64,000 nt of DNA from assembly GCF_001509835.1 (NCBI RefSeq), contig NZ_JXTJ01000002.1, positions 90,451-154,450 of the forward strand, in the 5' to 3' direction. Below, piece by piece: positions 16,147 through 24,523 of this stretch. A program made the translations under genes and the position numbers. Positions within the stretch are counted from its first letter, which is position 1. Each line of letters begins with the position of its first letter. This DNA is from Allobosea sp. WAO. Its GTDB lineage: Bacteria; Pseudomonadota; Alphaproteobacteria; Rhizobiales; Beijerinckiaceae. The notes under the pieces were generated by a model, which was not told the origin of the DNA, did not search any database, and saw only the letters and a list, made by a program, of their open reading frames with translations.

Positions 16147-16331
16147 CTCGATGCCTCGGCCTCCCCAGCCTGGGAGGGTGGAGATATGTGGCATGTTGCG
16201 GCGCGTTATTTCATCCGACGTTCGTGGCGCCTGGATTAGGGCGGCTATCGTGGTGGGGTTGGGGACCCTGATTGCTCTCCCACTCGTCTGAGCCCGTTCA
16301 GGCGGGAGGCATTGTTCCGCTTAGAGCGCGG

Positions 16332-16586
16332 CTATGCCTCTCTCGCCCGCCAGCTCTCGCCGTTCTGGAGTTCGATCAGCCATCGCCGCGTTCCGACTTC
16401 GGAGCCTCTGACGGTTCGATAGGTCGGCACCGTCAGAAGGAGCGCGCCACCGCATCTTCGAAACGAGGCAAGGACCACACCTCCATCCCCAAACTCGACC
16501 AGGCATTCTCCTTCGGCCAGACCGTCGTCGGCAACGATGACACGGGCGCCAGGGAAGGCGTGACTGTGAGGAAAAGAAAACCGCAA
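16332..16586 (-). CDS. Small hypothetical protein (84 aa), TTG start
   Basis: The minus-strand frame opens with TTG at 16586 after GAGGCCGAGG. The product reads PGARVIVADDGLAEGECLVEF, then GVVLASFRRCGGALLLTVPTY and a W-containing tail (RRWLIELQNGESWRA), an alternation of strands that looks like a real beta-rich protein. Codon use favours GC at third positions in this frame. It lies 49 bases downstream of the EcfG-linked gene at 16636-16809 and may be its operon partner. No family recognised; overlapping frames on the plus strand are not convincing. Confidence 0.5.
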   Translation of the reverse strand: MRFSFPHSHAFPGARVIVADDGLAEGECLVEFGDGGVVLASFRRCGGALLLTVPTYRTVRGSEVGTRRWLIELQNGESWRAREA

Positions 16587-16635
16587 CCTCGGCCTCTTAG
16601 CGCGCCACAGCCTGAAACGGATCGTACCTCAGCTG

Positions 16636-16809
16636 CTATCCCGCCATCGTGCACCTGGAAGCGGATCGTGCCGGCAAAACCTCGTTCTGGACAGTGCCCG
16701 TTTCGCAGTACTTTTGACACGCCTCATCGGTTGAAAGTAGGGAGTCTGGATCGACCCGTGCGGATCGGCAAAGAGCCCTAGCGATCGCTCGGACGCGGGA
16801 TTCGTCCAT
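16636..16809 (-). CDS. Small protein (57 aa) whose N-terminus matches the 35462-35692 protein
   Basis: ATG at 16809 with SD AGGAG 8 bases upstream and a perfect EcfG promoter at 16841-16865. The first 25 residues (MDESRVRAIARALCRSARVD, then PDSLL) align with METDRVEIIARALCRSAGFD and PDALL of the 76-residue protein at 35462-35692, which also has an EcfG promoter. After that the two diverge completely and this one ends early, rich in Cys (DEACQKYCETG). So it is either a short family member or a truncated paralog whose 3' part was replaced. Function unknown. Confidence 0.6.
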   Translation of the reverse strand: MDESRVRAIARALCRSARVDPDSLLSTDEACQKYCETGTVQNEVLPARSASRCTMAG

Positions 16810-16840
16810 GGCAGTGACTCCTACGCGTCGGCACGCGGAG

Positions 16841-16865
16841 AACGCGTCGCTGTGTCTGATGTTCC
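16841..16865 (-). promoter_or_regulatory. EcfG-type promoter for 16636-16809
   Basis: Minus strand GGAAC (16865-16861), 16 bases, CGTT (16844-16841), 31 bases before the start codon. Confidence 0.65.
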
Positions 16866-17025
16866 CTGCCCCTTGATGCCGTCAGAACGGCCGCCAGAAG
16901 CAACGCCGATAATCGACGAGCCCGTTGCGTGCTGCCTAGAGCATCGTGTGGAACAATCGTGCAGCCCAACGGTCTCCCTATCGGTTGCGACGGCTAAACG
17001 CGCGGCCTGATCGAGGTGTGGTGCA

Positions 17026-17271
17026 ATGAGCAATGCAAACGACAGCGACATCAAGCAGGCTGCCGCCCGCGCCGAGAGGCAGAGCGAGTTGCCGGGCGGC
17101 GCAGCGGTGCCACCCATGCGCGCCGACGACCATTCCAGCGAGGACCCTGCTGTTGCGACGCCAGTTGAGGGCCGGCAAGGCTTCCTCGGCAGACCCGTTT
17201 TGGCGGTTCTGATCGGGGGACTGCTATTGGCCGGGCTAGCCTGGCTGATCGTTCACTACGCGGTCGGGTAG
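17026..17271 (+). CDS. Small membrane-anchored protein (81 aa)
   Basis: A soluble, polar N-terminal half (MSNANDSDIKQAAARAERQS, then an acidic DDHSSED segment) is followed by one C-terminal membrane helix (PVLAVLIGGLLLAGLAWLIV) that ends at the C-terminus, so it is tail-anchored. A GAGG SD lies about 11 bases upstream. No family recognised. It comes just before the oxidase operon (75 bases to the operon's promoter-proximal region) and could be functionally linked, but the EcfG-like promoter at 17360 lies between them, so it is probably a separate transcript. Confidence 0.55.
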   Translation: MSNANDSDIKQAAARAERQSELPGGAAVPPMRADDHSSEDPAVATPVEGRQGFLGRPVLAVLIGGLLLAGLAWLIVHYAVG

Positions 17272-17359
17272 CCAAGGCTATCGCCGCGCCGAGGCTTCGC
17301 GACATCGCGAACGTCGCGTGGGAGTCGAGTTCGCCGGCGCCCTCTTTGAGCGATTGGCG

Positions 17360-17384
17360 GGAACCCAGACCGCTTCCACCGGTT
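17360..17384 (+). promoter_or_regulatory. EcfG-like promoter for the terminal-oxidase operon
   Basis: GGAAC (17360-17364), 16 bases, GGTT (17381-17384). It lies inside the longest open frame of ctaG, which supports the later TTG start at 17406. Confidence 0.5.
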
Positions 17385-17405
17385 GTCATACCGGGGGGAG
17401 AGCGC

Positions 17406-18053
17406 TTGCATCACATCCATCGGCCAAGCTCGAGCACCGTTCCGGTCCTGGCCGGGGCGTTTGCATTGCTGGTCGCCGGAGGGGTGACGGTGCCACTGGT
17501 CGACCCCGGTCCGCTGTCCGTGCAGATGATGCTGCATCTCGGGTTGATGAACATCGCCGCCCCCGTCATCGCAGTCCTGCTTCGCCATCGCTTCGACGCC
17601 AGCACCTCGATCCTTCCCGCAGGCCTTGCGCAGATGGTTGCCCTTTGGGCGTGGCACGCCCCGATGATGCAGCAGCTCGCGGCGAGTTCGGGGCTCGCGC
17701 AGCTTGTTCTCGTCGCAGTGCTCGGCGTCACAGCCATCTGGTTCTGGTCGGCCGTGATCGCGGCTGCCGACTGGCGAGCCCTCGCCGCCTTGCTGCTGAC
17801 CGGCAAGCTTGCCTGCCTGCTGGGGGCACTCATGGTTTTCGCGCCCCGCGATCTCTACGGACTGCCGGGGCTTGCCCTCTCGCTCTGCGCGACCGGCCCC
17901 TCGACGATCGGCGACCAACACCTCGCCGGCCTGCTGATGATCACCGCCTGTCCGCTGAGTTATCTCGTCACGGGCGTGGCGCTCGCTGCCAGGCTACTTG
18001 GTCGCCTCGACGACAGTCCCAGATCCGACAATGCAACTGCTCGCGCACGCTAG
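17406..18053 (+). CDS. ctaG: Cytochrome c oxidase assembly protein, caa3 CtaG family (215 aa)
   Basis: Integral membrane protein of the caa3_CtaG type (PF09678), needed for maturation of caa3-type oxidases, probably in copper delivery. Seen features: about six hydrophobic segments, the MVALWAWHAPMM motif (family LWH.P) and GDQHLAGLLMITACPLSYL (family DQ.LAGL.MW), which carry the conserved His residues. I chose the TTG at 17406 because GGGGGGAG lies 5 bases upstream and the promoter at 17360-17384 excludes the earlier TTG at 17346. It opens a five-gene oxidase operon and overlaps the next gene by 23 bases. Confidence 0.82.
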   Translation: MHHIHRPSSSTVPVLAGAFALLVAGGVTVPLVDPGPLSVQMMLHLGLMNIAAPVIAVLLRHRFDASTSILPAGLAQMVALWAWHAPMMQQLAASSGLAQLVLVAVLGVTAIWFWSAVIAAADWRALAALLLTGKLACLLGALMVFAPRDLYGLPGLALSLCATGPSTIGDQHLAGLLMITACPLSYLVTGVALAARLLGRLDDSPRSDNATARAR

Positions 18054-19179
18054 ACGTACAGCGGCGTGGCTTCTTGCAGCGCCATCCCGCGTTTTCGCGG
18101 CGACCGTGATAGTCCTGATGCTCGTACTGGCCGGCGCCGTGTTGTTCGCCTGGAGCGGCGTCTACAATGTCGCTGCGAGCACCGGCCATTTCCGCGTCGT
18201 CGACCACTTCCTGCGCTTCGGCATGGAGAATTCGGTTCGGGCGCGCGCTCCTTCGACAAACCTTCCGCCCGGTATCGACGAGAGCCTTGTGCGCCTGGGC
18301 GCCGGTCATTTCCATGCCGGCTGCGCCTACTGCCATGGCTCACCGGGGACGCCGATCAGTCCGGTCGCCGCGAGTATGCTGCCGCCACCGCCGGTCCTCA
18401 CCGAGAGGGTCGGTCGCTGGAGCGACGGAGAGCTTTTCTGGATCGTCAAGCACGGGCTGAAATATGCCGGCATGCCGGGCTTTCCTTCGCTGCACCGCGA
18501 CGACGAGATATGGGCCGTCATCGCCTTCCTGCGCCGCTTGCCGAGCCTGGACCGCCCTGGCTATCGCGCCCTCGCGCTCGGCGAGGTGGAACCCGAGCCG
18601 CAGCGCGGCATGGAGATCGCCACGGGGCAGACCGAGCCGGATGCGACCGGCGCCTGTGCCCGTTGCCACGGCGCTCAGGCGGGACCGCCGAGCCGGCTTG
18701 TGCCGATCCTGCACGGCCAACCCGCCGCCATGCTCGAAAGCGCTCTGCGCGCCTATGCCAACGGCGAGCGCGACAGCGGCGTGATGCAGACGGCAGTCGT
18801 CGGACTACCGGACAGCACGGTCAGGCACCTCGCGGCCTATTACGCCTCATTGCCCCGCCCGCCAGCCAGCATCGAGACAATCGATCAAGCCGCGGCGGCA
18901 CGCGGTGAGGCGATTGCGCGCGACGGCGTCTCCTCGCATGGCGTGCCGTCCTGCCTCGGCTGCCATGGGCAAGGCACTGCTCCCGACTACCCCCGCCTCG
19001 CCGGCCAACCGGCGCGTTACCTCGAAGGGCAGCTTGCGGTCTGGCGGAAGGGCCTCAACGATCGCAGTGCAACGGGCCGGATCATGGCGCCGATCGCGCG
19101 CCGGCTCAGCGAGGCGCAGTCGCGCGATCTGGCAGCCTATTTCGCAAGCCTCGCGCCCACCCGTGAGGCCCCCCAATGA
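18031..19179 (+). CDS. Membrane-anchored triheme cytochrome c (382 aa)
   Basis: N-terminal membrane anchor (residues 21-45: VFAATVIVLMLVLAGAVLFAW) then three class I cytochrome c domains in the periplasm, each with one heme motif: CAYCH at 98-102, CARCH at 209-213 and CLGCH at 308-312. Candidate axial Met ligands follow each (for example KYAGMPGFP after the first, GRIMAPIA after the third). The second and third domains resemble tandem cytochrome c4 (ILHGQPAAML and RLAGQPARYL repeats). It likely carries electrons from the bc1 complex to the CuA site of the adjacent oxidase. It overlaps coxB by 4 bases. Confidence 0.88.
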   Translation: MQLLAHARRTAAWLLAAPSRVFAATVIVLMLVLAGAVLFAWSGVYNVAASTGHFRVVDHFLRFGMENSVRARAPSTNLPPGIDESLVRLGAGHFHAGCAYCHGSPGTPISPVAASMLPPPPVLTERVGRWSDGELFWIVKHGLKYAGMPGFPSLHRDDEIWAVIAFLRRLPSLDRPGYRALALGEVEPEPQRGMEIATGQTEPDATGACARCHGAQAGPPSRLVPILHGQPAAMLESALRAYANGERDSGVMQTAVVGLPDSTVRHLAAYYASLPRPPASIETIDQAAAARGEAIARDGVSSHGVPSCLGCHGQGTAPDYPRLAGQPARYLEGQLAVWRKGLNDRSATGRIMAPIARRLSEAQSRDLAAYFASLAPTREAPQ

Positions 19180-20159
19180 CGGCGACCGGACGCAGACTGG
19201 CCGCGATCTTCATCCTGGCCGCCCTCCCCGGCTGGGCGCCGCAGTCAGCCCTGGCTCCTGCCGGTGCTGAGGCCGAGCGCATCGCTTTGCTGAGCTGGAT
19301 CCTGTTCGGGGGGGCAACCGCGATCCTGCTGACCGTGATCGCCGCCCTGGCGCTAGCGATCCGTGGTGCCGAGCCGGTGCGGCGTGTCATCGGCAGCGAA
19401 GGCGCGATCAGATGGGGCGGCATCGTCTTTCCATCGGTCGTGCTCACCCTGTTGCTCGGCTACGGCCTCTGGCTGATGCGCGAGGCCATAGCGGCGCAGA
19501 CGCCGCCGGCGCTTCGTATCGCGGTGACCGGCGAACAATGGTGGTGGCGCGTCGACTATCAGCGCGACGGCGCCGCGCCCGTTCGCGAGGCGAACGAGAT
19601 CAGGATCCCGGTCGGCCGCGAGATCGATTTCGCGCTGCGCTCCAACGATGTGATCCATTCCTTCTGGGTGCCGAGCCTGGGCGGCAAGCTCGACATGATC
19701 CCCGGCCGGATCAACACGCTTCGCCTGAAAGCCGAGCGGCCCGGCATCTACCGCGGCCAATGCGCCGAATACTGCGGCGGACCGCATGCGCTGATGGCCC
19801 TGGAGATCGTCGCCGTGCCAGAGGCCGAATTCAAGGCATGGCTGGCTGCTGCGGATGCTCGAAACGAACCGGCCGAACCCAAGGTCGCTGCGGGAGAAAA
19901 GCTATTCCTCTCGGCCGGCTGCGGAGCCTGCCATGCGGTTCGCGGCACCCAGGCCACAGGTATGGTCGGGCCCGATCTCAGCCGGGTCGGCGGCCGGCGC
20001 TTCCTCGCCGCCGCGACCCTGCGCAACACCGCCGAGAACCTCGCGGGCTTCATCACCGATCCGCAGGTCGCGAAGCCGGGTGCGCTGATGCCGCCGTTCG
20101 CGATCTTCACGAGCGAGGAGATGGACGCATTGACCGCCTATCTCGGAAGCCTGCGATGA
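19176..20159 (+). CDS. coxB: Cytochrome c oxidase subunit II with fused C-terminal cytochrome c (327 aa)
   Basis: caa3-type subunit II. Signal peptide or first helix (1-25), two membrane helices (38-62 and 82-101), then a periplasmic cupredoxin domain. All CuA ligands are present: His161 (DVIHSFW), Cys196 and Cys200 (GQCAEYC), His204 and Met207, plus the aromatic electron-entry motif QWWWRVDY. A covalently bound heme domain follows with CGACH at 249-253 and Met in GALMPPF. Overlaps coxI-III by the ATGA junction at 20156. It accepts electrons from cytochrome c and passes them to heme a in subunit I. Confidence 0.93.
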   Translation: MTATGRRLAAIFILAALPGWAPQSALAPAGAEAERIALLSWILFGGATAILLTVIAALALAIRGAEPVRRVIGSEGAIRWGGIVFPSVVLTLLLGYGLWLMREAIAAQTPPALRIAVTGEQWWWRVDYQRDGAAPVREANEIRIPVGREIDFALRSNDVIHSFWVPSLGGKLDMIPGRINTLRLKAERPGIYRGQCAEYCGGPHALMALEIVAVPEAEFKAWLAAADARNEPAEPKVAAGEKLFLSAGCGACHAVRGTQATGMVGPDLSRVGGRRFLAAATLRNTAENLAGFITDPQVAKPGALMPPFAIFTSEEMDALTAYLGSLR

Positions 20160-22708
20160 GTGCCGGCGCGCAAATGGGCCCGGTAACCGCGGCCGAGCTG
20201 CCCTCGTCCTTGCCGCGGCCGGAGGGCGAGCTCGAAAGATTGGAAGCGGTCTGGAAGGGTCCGCGCGGCTTGCGCATCGTCAGCGAAGTCAACAACACCA
20301 TCATCGGCTACTTCTACATCGCCGTCGCGTTCCTGTTCTTCCTGCTCGCCGGCGTGCTCGGTCTGCTCATCCGCCTCCAGCTCGCGGCGCCCGGGAACGA
20401 CTTCCTCTCCCAGGAGACCTACAACCAGATCTTCACCATGCACGGCACGGTGATGATGTTCCTGTTCGCCGTGCCTGCCGTCGAGGCAGTCGGCATCCTG
20501 CTGCTTCCACAAATGCTCGGCGCCCGCGATCTGCCGTTTCCGCGGCTCGGCGCCTTCGCCTTCTGGGCCTATTTCGTCGGCGGGTCGGTGTTCTTCTGCA
20601 CGCTGTTCTTCGGGGTCGCTCCTTCGGGCGGTTGGTTCATGTACCCGCCGCTGACCGGCGCCCGCTTCTCACCCGGTATAGGCGCCGACTGGTGGCTGCT
20701 TGGAATCGGCTTCATCGAAATCTCGGCCATAGCGGGCGCGATCGAGATCATCGTCGGCGTGCTGCGTACCCGTGCCCCCGGCATGACGCTGGCGCGCATG
20801 CCGATCTTTGCCTGGACCATGCTGATTTTCGCCGGGATGATCGTCTTCGCCTTCCCGGCGGTGATCCTGGCGACGATTCTGCTCGAACTAGAGCGGGCCT
20901 TCGACTGGCCCTTCTTCATCGCCGAGCGCGGCGGCGATCCCCTGCTCTGGCAACACCTGTTCTGGTTCTTCGGCCATCCGGAGGTCTACATCATTTTCCT
21001 GCCGGCGGCCGGCATGGTCTCGATGATCGTCCCGACCATGGCCGGCACGCCACTGGTCGGCTACCGGCTGATCGTGGTGGCGCTGATCGCCGTCGGCTTC
21101 TTCTCCTTCGGCCTCTGGGTCCACCACATGTTCACCACGGGCATCCCGGCCCGCTCGCTCGGTTTCTTCTCGGCGGCGAGCATGGCAGTCGCGATCCCGA
21201 GCGGCATCCAGGTCTTCGCCTGGATAGCGACAATCGCGGCCGGACGTCTCAGGCTGACCGTGGCGTCGCTCTTCGTGATCGGCTTCCTTCTGATCTTCAC
21301 CCTGGGAGGGCTGACCGGGGTCATGGTCGCGATGGTCCCGTTCGATCGCCAGGCGCACGACACCTATTTCGTCGTCGCCCATCTCCACTATGTCCTGTTC
21401 GGCGGCATGGTCTTCCCGCTCTTTGCCGCGATCTACTACTGGACGCCGGCCTTCAGTACGCGGCCGCTGTCCGAACGGCTCGGCCGCTGGGCTTTCGGCC
21501 TGATCTTCGCGGGATTCAACATCGCTTTCCTGCCGATGCACCTGACCGGGCTGATCGGCATGCCGCGGCGCGTCTACACCTATCCAGCCGGAATGGGTTG
21601 GGACGGGCTGAACCTGGTCTCGACTATCGGCGCCTTCATCCTCGCCGCCGGCATCCTCGTCTTCCTGATCGACGTCATCCGCAACATGCGCCTGACGGGC
21701 GAGCGCGGGGTTGGCGACGTCTGGCGTGCGGGCACGCTCGAATGGCTGCCGAACCACGCCTACGCGACGCGCAGCATACCGCGCGTCCGCGGTCGAGAGC
21801 CGCTCTGGCAGCAGCCCAACCTGGCCCGGGATGTCGAGGCCGGCGGATACTATCTGCCGGGCACGGCGACGGGCGCGCGCGAGACGATCGTGACCTCGCC
21901 GATCGAGGCCGAGCCGCAGTACATCATGCGCCTCAGCCGCCCCGGCTACGCGCATCTCTGCGCCGCATTGTTCACCGCCGCATTCTTCCTGTTGCTGACC
22001 GTGAAGGCGGTGATGCTCGCGGCGACTTGCGGCGTTCTCGCCGTGGCATCGATCCTGGTCTGGATGTGGAACAGCGATCCGCCATCGGCGGGAGACGTCG
22101 ATATCGGCGGCGGCATCGTGCTGCCGACCTACGCTTCCGGACCGACCTCGCATAGCTGGTGGGCGACGGTCATCCTGCTGATGGTCGCGACCGCGCTCTA
22201 TCTCTCCTTTCTGTTCGGCTATCTCTACCTCTGGACCGTCGCTCCCGATGGCTGGCCCGGGCAAGCCGACCTGTCATCGGCGGCCGGCGCATGGGTGTCC
22301 CTGGCGACCCTGGGCGCCAGCGGAGCGCTTCTTGCCGGCGCCCGGTTCGTCCTTGGCCGTGATGCACCTCGCCATGGCCTCGTCGCCTGCCTTCTCGTCG
22401 CCGGGGGAGCGGCACTTGCCGGCGCGCTCTTCATCGATGTCGCCGGCCATTGGCGCAGCGGCCTGCGCCCGCAAGCCAGCGGCTATATCGCGATGGTCTA
22501 TGCGAATGCCGCCCTGCAGGCGCAGATGGCAGCAGCCGTCCTCGTCACGGCCCTGTTCGCGGTCGCGCGCCTTCTCGCCCGCCGGCTCGACCGCAGCCGC
22601 CGGGCGGTCTTCGATGTGCTGATGCTGCTCTGGTCCTACACGCTCGGACAGGCGGCCTTCGGACTCCTGCTGACGCATGGCTTCCCGCGGCTGGTCGCGC
22701 AGACATGA
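20156..22708 (+). CDS. ctaD: Fused cytochrome c oxidase subunits I and III (850 aa)
   Basis: Heme-copper oxygen reductase catalytic subunit joined to subunit III. Subunit I (about 1-590) has heme a ligand His96 (MHGTVMMF), CuB ligand His274 with cross-linked Tyr278 in GHPEVYI (type A; Glu276 present), His323/His324 (VHHMFTTG), and His409/His411 (AHLHYVL). The C-terminal part from about 650 has subunit III helices (SHSWWATVILLMVATALYLS, FGYLYLW). It reduces O2 to water while pumping protons. The start is the ATG overlapping coxB's stop; the same frame stays open much further upstream, but that is antiframe to coxB. Subunit I-III fusions are known in some oxidases; no heme A synthase or CtaB gene is present here. 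Confidence 0.92.
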   Translation: MSAGAQMGPVTAAELPSSLPRPEGELERLEAVWKGPRGLRIVSEVNNTIIGYFYIAVAFLFFLLAGVLGLLIRLQLAAPGNDFLSQETYNQIFTMHGTVMMFLFAVPAVEAVGILLLPQMLGARDLPFPRLGAFAFWAYFVGGSVFFCTLFFGVAPSGGWFMYPPLTGARFSPGIGADWWLLGIGFIEISAIAGAIEIIVGVLRTRAPGMTLARMPIFAWTMLIFAGMIVFAFPAVILATILLELERAFDWPFFIAERGGDPLLWQHLFWFFGHPEVYIIFLPAAGMVSMIVPTMAGTPLVGYRLIVVALIAVGFFSFGLWVHHMFTTGIPARSLGFFSAASMAVAIPSGIQVFAWIATIAAGRLRLTVASLFVIGFLLIFTLGGLTGVMVAMVPFDRQAHDTYFVVAHLHYVLFGGMVFPLFAAIYYWTPAFSTRPLSERLGRWAFGLIFAGFNIAFLPMHLTGLIGMPRRVYTYPAGMGWDGLNLVSTIGAFILAAGILVFLIDVIRNMRLTGERGVGDVWRAGTLEWLPNHAYATRSIPRVRGREPLWQQPNLARDVEAGGYYLPGTATGARETIVTSPIEAEPQYIMRLSRPGYAHLCAALFTAAFFLLLTVKAVMLAATCGVLAVASILVWMWNSDPPSAGDVDIGGGIVLPTYASGPTSHSWWATVILLMVATALYLSFLFGYLYLWTVAPDGWPGQADLSSAAGAWVSLATLGASGALLAGARFVLGRDAPRHGLVACLLVAGGAALAGALFIDVAGHWRSGLRPQASGYIAMVYANAALQAQMAAAVLVTALFAVARLLARRLDRSRRAVFDVLMLLWSYTLGQAAFGLLLTHGFPRLVAQT

Positions 22709-23037
22709 GCAGCACCGCCCCCTTGCGCCGTGCAGGCTTCGCCTTGACCGGGCCTCTCATCTGGGCTGCCCATTTCCTGGCGGTCTATGCGTCGGAATCG
22801 CTCGCCTGCCGCTGGAGCGAACCGGCGGCCCATGATGCAATCGTTGCCGGCGCGACCTTCTTCGCGATTGCAGCGATCCTGTTGCACGCCCACAGAACCG
22901 TCCGAAATACCGGTGCGAGCGGAAGCTGCGAGGCCGAACGGTTCATCCGATTGACGGCGCTTGCACTCGACGGCCTGAGCCTTATCGGCGTCTGCTGGGC
23001 CGGCCTCGCAGCGCTGCTGCTCGACGCCTGCCGCTGA
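22705..23037 (+). CDS. Small membrane protein at the end of the oxidase operon (110 aa)
   Basis: Begins at an ATGA overlap with the oxidase gene. Three hydrophobic segments (TGPLIWAAHFLAVYASE, HDAIVAGATFFAIAAILLH and LALDGLSLIGVCWAGLAALLL) make a three-helix membrane protein. The motif GPLIWAAHFLAVY with ESLAC matches small unnamed proteins often found last in caa3-like operons of alphaproteobacteria; as the position corresponds to subunit IV, it may be a small structural or assembly subunit. This role is inference from position only. Confidence 0.65.
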   Translation: MSSTAPLRRAGFALTGPLIWAAHFLAVYASESLACRWSEPAAHDAIVAGATFFAIAAILLHAHRTVRNTGASGSCEAERFIRLTALALDGLSLIGVCWAGLAALLLDACR

Positions 23038-23151
23038 TCGCCGGCCCGGGCTGCGCGCTGAGCCCCCCGTCGCGACCGCTGTTCCCGAGTTCCGAGCCAG
23101 GAAGCTCAGGCCGTGACCGTGGGAAGCGTCGATCCAGTCGGAGACTCGTGC

Positions 23152-23361
23152 TCAGCGGCAGACTACGTTCTGCCCTCTCATCGTGCAGGTACTGACAGGA
23201 CGATGTTCGTCGGGCGGCGGGTCATAGGTTCCTGCTCCGACCGGCACGTAGGTGTGCCCATCGCTTTGCATCGGGTCGACGCCTGAAGCCCCTGACCAAC
23301 TGCTCACGCCCGCACATCCCGCCAGCAGCAGGCAGTACATCACCGTGGCCAGCTTCTTCAT
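23152..23361 (-). CDS. Small lipoprotein (69 aa)
   Basis: ATG at 23361 with an SD-like GGCGAGG; the longer frame from 23397 adds a non-conserved leader. Lipoprotein signal MKKLATVMYCLLLAGC with lipobox LAGC; the mature part is short, polar and proline-rich, and ends in a Cys pair region (VSTCTMRGQNVVCR) that could form a disulfide. Unknown function. It stands alone, convergent with the end of the oxidase operon. Confidence 0.65.
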   Translation of the reverse strand: MKKLATVMYCLLLAGCAGVSSWSGASGVDPMQSDGHTYVPVGAGTYDPPPDEHRPVSTCTMRGQNVVCR

Positions 23362-23482
23362 GCCTCGCCCCCCGATTCCGCGTGATCTTGCCGGCATGCG
23401 CGCGGGATGTCACCGCCTCTTGAACGGAGCGCACTTCGGCCCCCCGCTCGAGCCTTTGCTGCGTCGTCCATTGCCGGCCTTC

Positions 23483-23507
23483 GGAACCGTCAGGACGATT
23501 GCGGGTT
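23483..23507 (+). promoter_or_regulatory. EcfG-like promoter for 23540-23797
   Basis: GGAAC (23483-23487), 16 bases, GGTT (23504-23507), 32 bases before the ATG at 23540. Confidence 0.5.
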
Positions 23508-23539
23508 AGGAGGGCAGCTGAGGAACAGGAGCCGATCAC

Positions 23540-23797
23540 ATGGCGGACGGAGCCGACAGTGTAGACGGACCCGAGATGGAACAGATCAAGATCGTCCTGA
23601 ACACGCTCTATCTATGCATCGCGTTCGCAATGACACACATCGCGAAACATAATGGGGCCCAGGCGGCCGTCGATTTCAAGGCCGAGCTGTTGTCGGCTCT
23701 CAAAAGCGGCGACCTCAACATGGCCCTGATGGAAGTAACGAAGACTTTTGACTTCGTCATCGCAAAGATCGAGGCGCTCGGTCAGCCCGAAGCGTAA
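23540..23797 (+). CDS. Small hypothetical helical protein (85 aa)
   Basis: ATG with GGAG 9 bases upstream. The chain is predicted helical with a hydrophobic face: EQIKIVLNTLYLCIAFAMTH, then AAVDFKAELLSALKSGDLN and MEVTKTFDFVIAKIEAL. No domain recognised. The acidic N-terminus and helical hairpin shape suggest a small cytosolic oligomer. An EcfG-like promoter upstream places it in the stress set. Confidence 0.65.
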   Translation: MADGADSVDGPEMEQIKIVLNTLYLCIAFAMTHIAKHNGAQAAVDFKAELLSALKSGDLNMALMEVTKTFDFVIAKIEALGQPEA

Positions 23798-23908
23798 CGC
23801 CTCATCGCTCCCGCGCCCTCTTTCCTCGCCTGTAGAGCACCGCTGGAAGCCGGCATTTCGATCCGACCGCGCCCATCGTAGGGAAGCGGCAGCGACCATC
23901 GCACCTCT

Positions 23909-24400
23909 TCAGTCCAGCTTCATCTTGGCCGTCTTGTTCGCATAGTCTTTCTTGGGATCGACCCCGACTAGCAACTTGATCCCGGCCAGCAAGCTCCGTT
24001 CGTCCTCCCAGACCTCCGCTTCCTCTACATCGAAACGCAGCAGAGCAAGCTTGGGGTCGCCCTTGCCTTGCTCGTACCAGGCGGCGACGAACCTGTTCCA
24101 CAACCGGTCGATCACCACCCTGTCGTTATCGAGCGTCAATCGGCCACCGATGGTCGCGAAGAGCGCATGCCCCTTCGAGGCAAAGGAAATGAACGCGTCT
24201 TCGCTGCCCGACAGGGCCTCGACAAGCGCGGTGTCCTTGGCGGAGAAAATCCAGAGAGGTCCTTGATCGGCTTCGCCGTCGATCTGCACGGTCATTGGCC
24301 GGAGCAAATGGTCGGGCCGGTTGGCGAGCCCGAGCATCACCGTCATGTCTGAGCGGAGAGCGGCCCAGAGCTTTGCTTCGAGTTCCTGCGGCGTGGGCAT
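23909..24400 (-). CDS. PNPOx-type split-barrel general stress protein (163 aa)
   Basis: Pyridoxamine 5'-phosphate-oxidase-like FMN-binding split barrel of the general stress protein 26 group (PF16242). Typical elements are the N-terminal helix LEAKLWAALRSDMTVMLGL, PMTVQIDGEADQGPLWIFSAKDTALVEAL, the FISFASKGHALFATIGG strand pair and the RLWNRFVAAWYEQGKGDPKLALLRFDV segment, which is diagnostic. The protein likely binds FMN/FAD; its in vivo substrate is unknown. A GGAAC, 17 bases, GGTT promoter-like site lies 36 bases upstream, consistent with induction by stress. Confidence 0.88.
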   Translation of the reverse strand: MPTPQELEAKLWAALRSDMTVMLGLANRPDHLLRPMTVQIDGEADQGPLWIFSAKDTALVEALSGSEDAFISFASKGHALFATIGGRLTLDNDRVVIDRLWNRFVAAWYEQGKGDPKLALLRFDVEEAEVWEDERSLLAGIKLLVGVDPKKDYANKTAKMKLD

Positions 24401-24435
24401 GGCGTCGCGCTCCGATCGAGTGTTGTTCGAAGCAC

Positions 24436-24461
24436 AACCGTTCTACCGATCCGCAGGTTCC
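24436..24461 (-). promoter_or_regulatory. EcfG-like promoter for the PNPOx-type gene
   Basis: Minus strand GGAAC (24461-24457), 17 bases, GGTT (24439-24436). Weaker than the CGTT sites. Confidence 0.4.
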
Positions 24462-24523
24462 GGGGAGTTGGAGGGACATTCACGACGTACTCGCCTGCAC
24501 GCGTTGCCTGAGTGACGACAGCG

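Noticed and set aside
16929..16960. GGAAC before the gene at 17026 as an EcfG promoter
   Set aside because: No CGTT-like -10 at 16 or 17 bases; a CGGT occurs at the wrong distance.
19412..20155. Upstream extension of the oxidase frame through coxB
   Set aside because: The frame stays open only because of GC-rich codon bias; coxB is a complete protein in another frame and the ATG at 20156 is coupled to its stop.
20888..22264. Long minus-strand frame opposite the CoxI-CoxIII gene
   Set aside because: Composition is almost only Arg, Asp, Glu, Gly and Gln; shadow of a GC-rich gene.
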